Origin: Streptomyces sp. B21-083
GTDB lineage: Bacteria; Actinomycetota; Actinomycetes; Streptomycetales; Streptomycetaceae
Assembly: GCF_036898825.1 (NCBI RefSeq)
Contig: NZ_JARUND010000002.1
Coordinates: 1,426,001-1,490,000, forward strand
Length of the DNA stretch: 64,000 nucleotides
Direction of reading: 5' to 3'
The notes beneath the pieces are model-generated. The model had not been told where the DNA came from. It saw only the letters and a program-made list of their open reading frames with translations, and did not search any database. The position numbers and the translations under genes are program-made. This document shows, one piece after another, positions 44,972 through 53,069 of the stretch. Position 1 is the stretch's first letter. Each line of letters starts with the position of its first letter.

Positions 44972-45702
44972 GTCAACGACCCGATCTCGCGGGTGAGTTC
45001 GAGGCCGAGGATACGGTCGGCGTAGGCGTACGTCTCGAAGCGGGCCCCGTCCGGCAGCCCGTCGAGGATCTCGACGCGGCGCAGGACGTCCAGTACGGCG
45101 GGCGTGTCCAGGTCGTCGTCCCAGGCGGCGCGCAGTTCCTGGCGTACCTCCTCGGGCACCGGCCGGGACGGCTGCCGCGCCCAACCGGCGACCGATCGGC
45201 GCCAGTGCGCGAGTGTGCTCCCCGCGTCGGCCACAGCCGCCGGGGTCAGGTCGACGGGCTCGGAGCGAGGGTGGGTGAGCAGGGCCAGGCGGAGGGTGGC
45301 GGGGTCGATGTCTCCGGGGTGGGTATCTCCCGGGCCGGTCGTGGAGTCGGCGGGAGCGACGTCGAGCCGGACGCCGTCCGCTGTCCGGTCGCCGCGGCTC
45401 ACCACATGGATCACCTGGGACTGAGCCGGCTCCGGTCCGACATCTCTCCGGTCCTCGAAAGGCCGGATGCCGAGAGCCGCGGCACCCGCACGGAGTTCGG
45501 CCACCCGTTCAGCGCCGGCCAGCACGGGCCACACGGGGGTGCCGCCGAGTTCCAGGGCGCGGACGAGGACGTCGGCGACCAGGAGCACGCGCAGGGCTGT
45601 GGTGCCGAAGCCCGGCGCATGCGCCTCGACACGGGTCAGGGCCCGGCGGGCCGGGGCGGCGACGACGGACTCGCCGGTTCGGGCGTCAGAGATGCGAAGC
45701 AC
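44968..45702 (-). CDS. CysRS/MshC-like protein without catalytic motifs
   Basis: This 244-residue protein opens with MLRISDARTGESVVAAPA, followed by VEAHAPGFGTTALRVLLVAD and VLVRALELGGTPVWPVL. These align in order with the start of cysteinyl-tRNA synthetases and MshC (label, xxCGxTxxxxxHIGH, DVLxRxLxxxG). The zinc Cys and HIGH residues are not conserved and no KMSKS is present. It may be a degenerate synthetase-fold protein of unknown role. It is coupled to sixA. Confidence 0.6.
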   Translation of the reverse strand: MLRISDARTGESVVAAPARRALTRVEAHAPGFGTTALRVLLVADVLVRALELGGTPVWPVLAGAERVAELRAGAAALGIRPFEDRRDVGPEPAQSQVIHVVSRGDRTADGVRLDVAPADSTTGPGDTHPGDIDPATLRLALLTHPRSEPVDLTPAAVADAGSTLAHWRRSVAGWARQPSRPVPEEVRQELRAAWDDDLDTPAVLDVLRRVEILDGLPDGARFETYAYADRILGLELTREIGSLT

Positions 45703-45837
45703 GGTGCCGAGCGTAACGCTCCGCTGGATCGGCGGTTGGTTTCGGCTTGGGTCGGTGTTGTTGTCGCACAGTTCCTCGCGGCCCCTACAGGGGGTCCACG
45801 GCGGGTCACAGGGGGTTCATTCGGCTCACGGTCGGTG

Positions 45838-45878
45838 GGGGCTGGTCGCGCGGTTCCTCGCGCCCCTTCGGGGGCGCC
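45838..45878 (+). repeat. Dispersed intergenic repeat, degenerate copy
   Basis: GGCTGGTCGCGCGGTTCCTC followed by GCGCCCCTTCGGGGGCGCC is a diverged form of the 35-bp element found at 25251 and 60618. A more decayed version lies at about 45765-45795. The end forms a hairpin. Both are within the 489-bp gap after the CysRS-like gene. Confidence 0.65.
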
Positions 45879-45905
45879 GGTGTCTCGGTGGGGCGGACGC
45901 CTTTC

Positions 45906-46012
45906 GCGCAGCTTACGAAGGTACGTCGGTCGATGCCCGCGACGGCGGCGATGTCGTCGACCGTCGTGGCGTCGAAAACGTAGGCGTTCGAGAGCAACCC
46001 GCGAGGTCACCC
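45906..46012 (-). pseudogene. TetR-family HTH remnant
   Basis: On the minus strand FDATTVDDIAAVAGIDRRTF matches the HTH of TetR regulators (FDATTVxDIAxxAGxSxRTF). The preceding helix (TSRVALERLRF) is in a different frame, and the following conserved FxYFxxK is replaced by VSCAKGV. There is no regulatory domain. A broken gene fragment in an otherwise empty stretch. Confidence 0.7.
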
Positions 46013-46137
46013 AAGGTCGGCCCGTACGGGTCTCCCCTTTCTGGCCCTCACCATCCGCCCGGTATTCCGCGGACCGGACCTTCGCCGCTCCGCCCGCCAC
46101 GCTCCCCCGGCGCCAACGACGGGGAATCACCGCAGCC

Positions 46138-46168
46138 CAGCCGCTGTTGTCACGCACAACAGCGGCTG
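46138..46168 (+). promoter_or_regulatory. 13-bp inverted repeat before the CoA-binding gene
   Basis: CAGCCGCTGTTGT (46138-46150) and ACAACAGCGGCTG (46156-46168) are perfect arms with a 5-nt centre CACGC. The element ends 23 bp before the GTG start and about 10 bp before the SD AAGGAGG. It could be a repressor operator or an RNA hairpin in the leader. Confidence 0.7.
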
Positions 46169-46191
46169 TTCGAATCCCAAGGAGGCCGGGC

Positions 46192-46599
46192 GTGTACGGC
46201 GACCCAGCGACGATCCGCAAGATCCTGACCGAGCGCGGCGACACCTGGGCGGTCGTGGGCCTGTCGACGAACCCGCAGCGGGCTGCCTACCGGGTGGCCG
46301 AGGTCCTCCAGCGCCACGGCAAGCGGATCGTCCCCGTCCACCCGAAGGCCGAGACGGTCCACGGCGAGCAGGGCTACGCCTCGCTGGCCGACATCCCCTT
46401 CGACGTCGATGTCGTCGACGTCTTCGTGAACAGCGCCCTCGCCGGTCAGGTCGCCGACGAGGCCACCGCCATCGGCGCCAAGGCCGTCTGGTTCCAGCTC
46501 GACGTCATCGACGAAGCCGCGTACGACCGTACCCGGGCCGCCGGCCTCGACATGGTCATGGACCGCTGCCCGGCCATCGAGCTGCCCCACCTCGGCTGA
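46192..46599 (+). CDS. CoA-binding domain protein (YccU-like)
   Basis: This 135-residue Rossmann-like CoA_binding_2 protein has WAVVGLSTNPQRAAYRVAEV, PVHPKAETVHGEQGYASLAD, VDVVDVFVNSALAGQVADEA and DRCPAIELPHL at the end, the usual conserved tail. The family binds CoA; function is unknown. GTG at 46192 is chosen because AAGGAGG lies 7 nt upstream and homologues start there. The much longer open frame upstream is a shadow. Confidence 0.9.
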   Translation: MYGDPATIRKILTERGDTWAVVGLSTNPQRAAYRVAEVLQRHGKRIVPVHPKAETVHGEQGYASLADIPFDVDVVDVFVNSALAGQVADEATAIGAKAVWFQLDVIDEAAYDRTRAAGLDMVMDRCPAIELPHLG

Positions 46600-46629
46600 C
46601 CCTCGAACACTCGCCGGTTTCCGGCAGCC

Positions 46630-48135
46630 TCACTGTGCCGGACCACCACCGGACCGCCCCCGCCGACGCAGCAGCAGAAGTCCGCCCGCGAGAGCGGTGA
46701 TGCCGGTGGCGGCGGTCCAGGCGACGACGTCCGTGGAACCGGTGGCGGCGAGGTCCTCGCCCTTACCGCCCTGGGGAGTCGCACCGGCCGAAGGCGACGC
46801 GCCCGCCCCGCCGCCCGGCGCGCCCTGACCGTCGCCGCTCGGGCCACTGGCACTCGCGCCGGGGCTGAGACCAGGGTTGGAGCCGGTGTTGGTTCCCGCG
46901 CTCTCGATCGCCCTGTCGCGGGTGAACGCCAGTGTCCCGAAGCCGAGTTGGTCGTAACCTCCGCTGTTGGGGCCGTAGTCACCGCCGCCGCCCTCAGGGG
47001 ACGCCTGGGCGGCGACGCGGGTCAGGTAGGTCGCCGACAGGCCTCGGCGCTTGGTGTAGTGGTTGGCGATCATGGCCCAGATCGGGCGGGTCATCGCCGG
47101 GTCCACACCGGCGGCCCGGGTCGCGCTCGCGCTGCCGGACCAGCCGCCCACCGCACCCTTCCTGCGGGTGTTCGCCGTGTAGGGCACCTCGCCACCCATG
47201 CTCCACCTGGCCACGTACTGGGCGCCCTTGAGGAAGCGGCTGTCGTCGTAGCCGTAGAGGTCGATGCCCTGGTTCCAGGCCATCTCACAGACCGTGCCCA
47301 TCAGGCCGACGCCGAGCAGCGCGTGCCCCTGGTCGCGGCCCGCCTCGACCCACTCGCCGAGCCCCTGGTCGTCGTACACGACCGGGATGGCGTTCTTGAC
47401 CGAGCCCATGCCGGCGCCGTGCTTGAAGTACTCGACGGCCCGGTCGATCTTGGCGCGGTCGTCGCACAGGATGCCGACGGCCAGGACACAGGCGATGGCC
47501 GTGAGGTCCCAGTTGGCCCAGTAGTTGGTGATGACGGCGCCGTTGTGGTTGGCCAGGAAGTCCTCGCTGAGCGGGTAAAAGACGTCCAGCATCATCTTCT
47601 GGAAGCGGGCGAGGTCGAAGTCGACGTGGTCGCGGACGAGTTCGGCCGCGTTGGCGAACTGGTAGCCGTACAGACCCGCCGCGAGGAACCGGTCGGCAGA
47701 CCCCGCCACCTCGGTCAGCCTGGCCGACCAGGCGTTCAGGATCGCGACGGCGGTGTCCCCGTACACGCTCTCACCGGTGACATGCCATCGCAGGGCGTTC
47801 TGGTAGGCGGCGTGGATGTCGTTGTAGAGGATCACGTAGTTCTGCGGCGAGCCTGAGCCCCGGTAGACCGTGGCCTGCGGGTTGGCCGTCCAGCCGCTCT
47901 GCGCATGGCGGTTGGCGGCCAGCCGCGTGAAGCCCGCCGTGTACGGCGCGGCCCCGGCCTTCACCTTCTTCGCCATCCGGTCCAGATCCGTCCGGGTGTG
48001 CAGCATGCCCGGGTGGACGAGACTCGCGCCGGCCGCTGTGGCCTGGGGGGCGGCGAGGGTCGTACCGATGGCTACGGCGCCCGCTGTCGCGCCGGTGAAC
48101 TTCAGCATGCCGCGACGGCTGATCTCTGTGTTCAA
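46630..48135 (-). CDS. Secreted alginate-lyase-type polysaccharide lyase with sortase anchor
   Basis: This 501-residue protein has a Tat signal (SRRGMLKFTGATAGAVAIG, cleavage near ATAAG) and an alpha/alpha-toroid lyase domain of the alginate lyase superfamily (NDIHAAYQNALRWHVTGE, GAVITNYWANWDLTAIACVL, EWVEAGRDQGHALLGVG). A Ser/Gly/Pro-rich linker follows. The C-terminal sorting signal is LAATG at 462-466, a hydrophobic helix and RRRGR. LAxTG is the motif for class E sortases, so it is probably linked to the cell wall. The substrate polysaccharide is unknown. Confidence 0.9.
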   Translation of the reverse strand: MNTEISRRGMLKFTGATAGAVAIGTTLAAPQATAAGASLVHPGMLHTRTDLDRMAKKVKAGAAPYTAGFTRLAANRHAQSGWTANPQATVYRGSGSPQNYVILYNDIHAAYQNALRWHVTGESVYGDTAVAILNAWSARLTEVAGSADRFLAAGLYGYQFANAAELVRDHVDFDLARFQKMMLDVFYPLSEDFLANHNGAVITNYWANWDLTAIACVLAVGILCDDRAKIDRAVEYFKHGAGMGSVKNAIPVVYDDQGLGEWVEAGRDQGHALLGVGLMGTVCEMAWNQGIDLYGYDDSRFLKGAQYVARWSMGGEVPYTANTRRKGAVGGWSGSASATRAAGVDPAMTRPIWAMIANHYTKRRGLSATYLTRVAAQASPEGGGGDYGPNSGGYDQLGFGTLAFTRDRAIESAGTNTGSNPGLSPGASASGPSGDGQGAPGGGAGASPSAGATPQGGKGEDLAATGSTDVVAWTAATGITALAGGLLLLRRRGRSGGGPAQ

Positions 48136-48265
48136 AGCTCCGGTCCTTGGCTCTGGGGGGGGTGAGGTGCTCTCGGAGATACGGAGAGGAGATACGGACA
48201 GGAGACGCGCCCCAGGACCGCCGATAACGAAAAGTGTGGGTTACCCGACCAGGGCGGGCGGTCGA

Positions 48266-48271
48266 CATAAT
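48266..48271 (+). promoter_or_regulatory. pobA -10 element (CATAAT), leaderless start
   Basis: CATAAT lies 6 nt before the GTG of the flavoprotein gene, with no SD between them. This implies a leaderless mRNA. The -35 is not clear. Confidence 0.5.
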
Positions 48272-48277
48272 GCACAA

Positions 48278-49513
48278 GTGACTTGCGCCTCACCGCCCCC
48301 CGGCCCCACGCCCAACTCCCCCTCCGCTAGGCGGTTCCCGGTGGTGATCGTGGGCGCCGGACCCGCCGGACTCGCCGTCGGCAACATCCTGCGGGCAGCC
48401 GGCATCGACTGTGTGGTGCTGGAGACGGAGAGCCGGGAGTTCATCGAGCAGCACCCCCGAGCAGGGTTCATCGAGGAGTGGGCGGTACGCGCGCTCCAAC
48501 AGCGGGGCCTGGCCGACACGTTGCAGGAGCGGGCCGGTACGCACACCAGGTGCGAGTTCCGGTTCGACGGCCGACGCCATCGTTTCGAGTACGCCGAACT
48601 GTCAGGCCACCGCCACTTCGCCTATCCCCAGCCGCTGTTGGTGACGGACCTGGTGCGCGAGTACGCCGACGTGCGCGGCGGCGACATCCGTTTCAGCGTG
48701 CGGGACGTCCTCGTCCACGACCTCGACACCGACCGGCCCGCCGTGTCCTACGTCTCCGCAGAGACGGGTCAACGGGAGTACGTGCAGGGCGAGTTCATCG
48801 CCGGGTGCGACGGAGCACGTGGAGTGACCCGTACGGCGATCCCGGCGGAGCACGCCCGCGTCGCGCGGCACGACTACGGCATCGGCTGGCTGGCCCTCCT
48901 CGCCGAGGCACCGCCGTCCAACGACTGCGTCATGTTCGGCATCCATCCGCGCGGCTTCGCCGGGCACATGGCACGGGGGCCCGAGGTCACCCGCTACTAC
49001 CTGGAGTGCCCGCCCGGGGACGACCCGGAGAACTGGCCGGACAACCGCGTCTGGGCCGAACTCCACGAGCGACTGAGCGCGTTGGGGGCACCCCCGCTCA
49101 ACGAGGGCCGCCTGATCGAGAAACGCGTCCTCGACATGCACAACTACGTAGTGGAGCCGATGCAGTTCGGGCGGCTCTTCCTTGCCGGTGACGCGGCCCA
49201 TCTCACCGCTCCCATCGCCGCCAAGGGAATGAATCTCGCCCTGCACGACGCCTTCCTGCTCGGCGACGGACTCGTCGACTACCTCACGAAGGGCGACCCG
49301 GACGCCCTCAACGGCTACTCGAAGGCGTGTCTGCGGCGCGTCTGGCAGTACCAGGAGTTCTCCCTGTGGCTGTCCGACATCTACCACGGGGCGTCGTCGG
49401 GCGACCCGTTCCGCTCCGGCACCACCCTCGCGCGTCTGCGCCGCATCCTCAACTCCCCGGCGGCGGCAGCGGCGTTCGCCGACGTGTACATCGGCAGGGA
49501 CGCCGACCACTGA
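48278..49513 (+). CDS. pobA: 4-hydroxybenzoate 3-monooxygenase
   Basis: This 411-residue class A flavoprotein has VVIVGAGPAGLAVGNILRAA, RAGFIEEWAVRALQQRGL, the DG motif GCDGARGVTRTAIP and the GD motif RLFLAGDAAHLTAPIAAKGM. Order and length match PobA, which converts 4-hydroxybenzoate to protocatechuate with NAD(P)H and O2. No other protocatechuate genes are in the window, so the pathway continues elsewhere. GTG at 48278 suits the -10 box just upstream. Confidence 0.88.
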   Translation: MTCASPPPGPTPNSPSARRFPVVIVGAGPAGLAVGNILRAAGIDCVVLETESREFIEQHPRAGFIEEWAVRALQQRGLADTLQERAGTHTRCEFRFDGRRHRFEYAELSGHRHFAYPQPLLVTDLVREYADVRGGDIRFSVRDVLVHDLDTDRPAVSYVSAETGQREYVQGEFIAGCDGARGVTRTAIPAEHARVARHDYGIGWLALLAEAPPSNDCVMFGIHPRGFAGHMARGPEVTRYYLECPPGDDPENWPDNRVWAELHERLSALGAPPLNEGRLIEKRVLDMHNYVVEPMQFGRLFLAGDAAHLTAPIAAKGMNLALHDAFLLGDGLVDYLTKGDPDALNGYSKACLRRVWQYQEFSLWLSDIYHGASSGDPFRSGTTLARLRRILNSPAAAAAFADVYIGRDADH

Positions 49514-49573
49514 CACCGGAGACCACGTCGAGCCGTATCCGACACCGGCTCAGCGGGCCGCATCCACCCGCCG

Positions 49574-50131
49574 TCAGTTGACGCCCAGTCCGGTCACCAC
49601 CACGGCTCCCGGAAGCGCGGCGAACGCCTTCCCGGGCACCAGCAGTTTGCCGCGCCGCCGACCGCTGCCGACCAGCACCCAGGGCAGGTCGACAATGGCC
49701 GAGTCGACCAACAGGGGCCAGGAGTCCGGGAGTCCGATCGGCGTGATGCCTCCGTACTCCATGCCGCTCTCCCCGACGGCCGTGTCCGTCGGCGCGAACG
49801 ACGCCTTGCGGGCGCCGAGTTGGCGGCGCACCACCCCGTTCACATCGACCCGGGTGGTCGAGAGGACGAGACACGCGGCGAGGGTGGTCTCGCCGCCACG
49901 CTTGCCGGCCACGACCACACAGTTCGCCGACTGTTCGAGCAGCTCCCGCCCGTAGTGCTCCACGAAGACAGCCGTGTCGGCCCGTTCCGGGTCGGTGTCG
50001 ACGTACAGGACCTGGTCGGCGGGCACATCGCCGGTCCAGTGGCGCACGGCGTCGGCGACCGGGCCGACGAGTTCGCCGAGGCAGTCGGGGGCCGGGGTGG
50101 CGGAGTCGAAGTCTCCGATGGGCGCGCGCAT
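49574..50131 (-). CDS. YbaK/EbsC-type aminoacyl-tRNA deacylase
   Basis: This 185-residue protein of the YbaK/ProX superfamily has ANCVVVAGKRGGETTLAACL (the conserved lysine strand), RKASFAPTDTAVGESGMEYG and DLPWVLVGSGRRRGKLLVPG. The family hydrolyses mischarged aminoacyl-tRNA. The ATG is at 50131. It lies 43 nt downstream of the XRE-cupin regulator on the same strand and may be co-transcribed. Confidence 0.85.
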   Translation of the reverse strand: MRAPIGDFDSATPAPDCLGELVGPVADAVRHWTGDVPADQVLYVDTDPERADTAVFVEHYGRELLEQSANCVVVAGKRGGETTLAACLVLSTTRVDVNGVVRRQLGARKASFAPTDTAVGESGMEYGGITPIGLPDSWPLLVDSAIVDLPWVLVGSGRRRGKLLVPGKAFAALPGAVVVTGLGVN

Positions 50132-50174
50132 GACGGCACGCTAACAGCCTCGGGCAGGCCTTCGGCCGGGCGCC

Positions 50175-50795
50175 TCAGCTCACCGGCGGGACCGACACCG
50201 ACATCAGCATCTCCAGCGGTACGGCGCCGTCATTGCCGTATGTGTGGGGGACGTTGGCCTCGAAGGTGGCGCTCGCGCCCGCCGGGACACGGTGTTCGAC
50301 TCCGTCGACCGTGAGCGTCAGTTCGCCCGCCGTGACATGGAGGATCTCGAAGGTGCCCGCGGGGTGGGGGTCGGACGGGCTGCTGTCGCCGGGCATGAGC
50401 CGCCAGTCCCACAGTTCCAGCGGACCCGGCGCCTCGGTGCCCGCCAGGAGCCGGTTGTAGCTGCCCGCGTCGTTGTGCCACAGTCGCACGGCCTGGTCGG
50501 CGGGGACGATACGGACCTTCGGGCCCTGTTCGTAGTCGAGCAGGGTCGTGATGCTCACGCCGAGCGCGTCGCCGATCTTCACGACCGTGCCGAGGCTCGG
50601 GTTGGTGCGGGCCTGCTCGATCTGGATGAGCATCCCGCGGCTCACCCCGGCACGGGCGGCGAGCGTCTCCAGGGTGAAGCCACGCTCGGCGCGCCAGCGC
50701 TTCACACTGCGCGCCAGGGACTGGGTCAGCAGGTCGAGGTCCGACAATGTTCCGTCCCAGTTCTCGTCCGACACTCTTGCCTTTGGCGTGGTCAT
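50175..50795 (-). CDS. XRE-cupin transcriptional regulator
   Basis: This 206-residue regulator has an N-terminal XRE HTH (RGFTLETLAARAGVSRGML, then IEQARTNPSLGTVVKIGDAL) and a C-terminal cupin (GTFEILHVTAGELTLTVDGV, VPAGASATFEANVPHTYGN). Such proteins bind small ligands and repress divergent transport or metabolism genes. ATG at 50795 is preferred; a GTG at 50816 is an alternative. It is divergent from a DMT transporter, with nested palindromes in the spacer. Confidence 0.88.
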   Translation of the reverse strand: MTTPKARVSDENWDGTLSDLDLLTQSLARSVKRWRAERGFTLETLAARAGVSRGMLIQIEQARTNPSLGTVVKIGDALGVSITTLLDYEQGPKVRIVPADQAVRLWHNDAGSYNRLLAGTEAPGPLELWDWRLMPGDSSPSDPHPAGTFEILHVTAGELTLTVDGVEHRVPAGASATFEANVPHTYGNDGAVPLEMLMSVSVPPVS

Positions 50796-50852
50796 CAACT
50801 TCGGCCACCGCTTCACAGCTTCAAGACCTCATCCTGCCGCACAATCCTGAGT

Positions 50853-50874
50853 GCAATATCTTGCATGACAAGAT
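50853..50874. promoter_or_regulatory. Overlapping palindromes, candidate XRE-cupin operator
   Basis: TGCAA-TATC-TTGCA (50853-50866) overlaps ATCTTG-CATGA-CAAGAT (50858-50874) in the AT-richer middle of the divergent spacer. Sites of this kind are typical for XRE-cupin repressors. Binding is inferred. Confidence 0.6.
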
Positions 50875-50939
50875 TCACTTCACTGCACTACCGTGTGGTG
50901 CACCGAATCGTTCACTCCACTGTACTGCGAGGCGTCCTC

Positions 50940-51797
50940 ATGACCGCATTCTTCGCCCTGGTCACCAGCCTGCTCTGGGGGCTGGCCGACTTCGGCGGCG
51001 GCCTGCTGACCCGGCGAATGTCCGCGCTGACGGTGGTCGTGGTCTCCCAGTCGATGGCGGCGGTCGTGCTCGGCGCGATCGTGGTCCTGACCGGCGGCTG
51101 GAGCGAGGCGGGCCCCCGACTCTGGTTCGCGGTCGCCGCGGGCCTGGCCGGACCGGTGGCGCTGCTCTCCTTCTACAAGGCGCTCGCCCTGGGCCCGATG
51201 GGGGTCGTCTCCCCCCTCGGCTCCCTTGGCGTCGCCGTCCCCATCAGCGTCGGGCTCTTCCTCGGCGAGCGCCCCGGGCTGCTCCAGTTCGCGGGGATCG
51301 CCGTGGCCGTCGCAGGGGTCGTGCTCGCGGGCGGGCCGCAGCTCAGGGGCGCGCCCGTGCAACGGCAGGCGATCCTACTGAGCCTGCTCGCGGCGTTCGG
51401 CTTCGGCACGGTGTTCGCGCTGATCGCGGAGGCGTCGACCACCGTCACCGGCCTGTTCCTCGCGCTCTTCGTGCAGCGCGTGACGAACGTGGCCGTCGGT
51501 GGCGCCGCACTGTACGTCTCGGTCCGGCGCGGCAACGCCGCCCTCCCGGCGGGCGGCTTCCCCTGGCGCCTGCTCCCCGCGCTCGGCTTCGTCGGCCTTG
51601 CCGATGTCGCCGCCAACGGCACCTACTCGGTCGCCGCCCAGCACGGCCCGGTCACCGTGGCCGCGGTACTCGCCTCGCTCTACCCGGTGGTCACCGCCCT
51701 GGCGGCCCGCGGCTTCCTCAGCGAACGCCTGCGCACAATCCAGGCGGCGGGCGCGGGCCTGGCCCTGGTCGGCACACTCCTACTCGCGACGGGCTGA
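50940..51797 (+). CDS. DMT/EamA-family transporter
   Basis: This 285-residue, 10-helix protein has two EamA repeats (ALVTSLLWGLADFGGGLLTR, then LLSFYKALALGPMGVVSPL; second repeat ILLSLLAAFGFGTVFALIAE, then YSVAAQHGPVTVAAVLASLY). It is an exporter of amino acids or small metabolites, probably repressed by the divergent XRE-cupin protein. The 3' end (coding LLLATG and stop) is reproduced in the downstream 176-bp repeat. Confidence 0.9.
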   Translation: MTAFFALVTSLLWGLADFGGGLLTRRMSALTVVVVSQSMAAVVLGAIVVLTGGWSEAGPRLWFAVAAGLAGPVALLSFYKALALGPMGVVSPLGSLGVAVPISVGLFLGERPGLLQFAGIAVAVAGVVLAGGPQLRGAPVQRQAILLSLLAAFGFGTVFALIAEASTTVTGLFLALFVQRVTNVAVGGAALYVSVRRGNAALPAGGFPWRLLPALGFVGLADVAANGTYSVAAQHGPVTVAAVLASLYPVVTALAARGFLSERLRTIQAAGAGLALVGTLLLATG

Positions 51798-52195
51798 GCA
51801 CCGGCCACCACAACCACCGGGACCAGGACTCGGCGCACACGCCACTCGCAGCGTCCACCCCTGCCAACACCCCCAGCCGCCCCGGAGCGACCCCCTCCAG
51901 AATCGGCATCGGCGCCAATGTCCACAGCACAGGCCCCTCTCAGGTGGGCACACCCCTGCTCGCGACCGGCTGAGCACCAGTCACCACAACCACCGGGACC
52001 AGGACTCGGCGCACACGCCACTCGCAGCGTCCACCCCTGCCAACACCCCCAGCCGCCCCGGAGCGACCCCCTCCAGAATCGGCATCGGCGCCAATGTCCA
52101 CAGCACAGGCCCGGCCCAGGTGGGCACACCCCTGCTCGCGACCGGCTGAACACAAGTCACCGCAACCACCGAAATCAGGACTCGGCGCGCACGTC
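51798..52195. repeat. 176-bp tandem repeat array
   Basis: Two almost identical 176-bp units (51798-51973 and 51974-52149) and a diverged start of a third (52150-52195) lie between two converging genes. Each unit ends with a copy of the transporter's last codons and stop. The rest of each unit resembles, on the minus strand, the tail of the acyltransferase gene: the repeat reads APMPILEGVAPGRLGVLAGV while the gene reads APTPIPEGTTPDQLRALAEL. It is a tandem duplication of both gene ends. Confidence 0.9.
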
Positions 52196-52963
52196 CCCCG
52201 CGTGCTCCGCGTCCAGTTCCGCCAGGCGCGCCACAGTCCCCTCGTCCAGCTCCGCCAACGCCCGCAGCTGATCCGGCGTGGTTCCCTCCGGTATCGGTGT
52301 CGGGGCCGGTGTCCGCAGCGGTGGGCGCCAGCCCTCGGTCGGCGTCCAGCGGCGTACGACCCTGGCCGGGGCCCCCGCCACCACCGCGTGGTCGGGCACC
52401 GTTCCGCGTACCACCGCACCGGCGGCCACCACCACGTTCCGCCCGATCCGCGCCCCCGGCAGGATCACCGCACCGGTGCCGATCCAGCAGCCCGGGCCGA
52501 TCTCCACCGGCTCCATCCGCGGCCACTGCTTGCCGATGGGCTCGTGCGGATCGTCGTACGAGTGGTTGGTGGACGTCACGTACACGTACGGCCCGAAGTA
52601 GCAGTCGCTGCCGATGGTCACCGTCGTGTCGGCGATGACATGGCTGCCGCGGCCGAGGACGACACCGTCGCCGATGCGCAGGATGGGGTCGGGGCCGAGG
52701 TCGAGGTCCGGCATCAGGCCGGCCGTCAGGGTCACCTGCTCGCCGACGATGCAGTGGGAGCCCAGCTCGATCCAGGGTTCACCGAAGACCGTGCCCAGCG
52801 GGAAGGCGAGCCTGGTACCTGTTCCCATCGCCCGGAAGTGCAGCCGCCCGGGGCTCTCGGCGGTCACGGAACCCGTGCGCTGCACCCAGGCCCAGCCCGC
52901 GTGCACCGCGCGCTGCGCCAGCCGACGCCGCCATGACGAGAACGTGTTCTTGGGCTTGGGCAC
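52175..52963 (-). CDS. Left-handed beta-helix acyltransferase
   Basis: This 262-residue hexapeptide-repeat acyltransferase of the maltose/galactoside O-acetyltransferase type has the helix repeats and catalytic His in TSTNHSYDDPHEPIGKQWPR and MEPVEIGPGCWIGTGAVILP, ending GAPARVVRRW. A C-terminal tail of about 45 residues (TPAPTPIPEGTTPDQLRALA) is outside the fold and is the source of the adjacent repeat. The GTG at 52963 (PKPKNTFSSWRRR) is the likely start; an upstream ATG gives 16 more residues. Confidence 0.82.
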   Translation of the reverse strand: MPKPKNTFSSWRRRLAQRAVHAGWAWVQRTGSVTAESPGRLHFRAMGTGTRLAFPLGTVFGEPWIELGSHCIVGEQVTLTAGLMPDLDLGPDPILRIGDGVVLGRGSHVIADTTVTIGSDCYFGPYVYVTSTNHSYDDPHEPIGKQWPRMEPVEIGPGCWIGTGAVILPGARIGRNVVVAAGAVVRGTVPDHAVVAGAPARVVRRWTPTEGWRPPLRTPAPTPIPEGTTPDQLRALAELDEGTVARLAELDAEHAGDVRAES

Positions 52964-53069
52964 CCGCACACCGTACTCACGGCCGGGCGGGGCCAGCATG
53001 CCGTACACCTGTGATCTTCGCCCCACGGAAGTGGCGTACCGTCGACGCATTCGAGGACCAGGAGGCGCG

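Noticed and set aside
46161..46180. GTTCGAATCCC resembling a tRNA T-arm
   Set aside because: There is no pairing T-stem, acceptor stem or anticodon arm around it; it lies in the leader of the CoA-binding gene.
44827..46599. Continuous plus-strand open frame of 590 codons
   Set aside because: Only its last 135 codons, from GTG 46192, are homologous to a protein family; the rest is complement to sixA and the CysRS-like gene.
51798..52195. Possible insertion sequence or attachment site
   Set aside because: The units have no terminal inverted repeats or transposase and derive from the two flanking gene ends.
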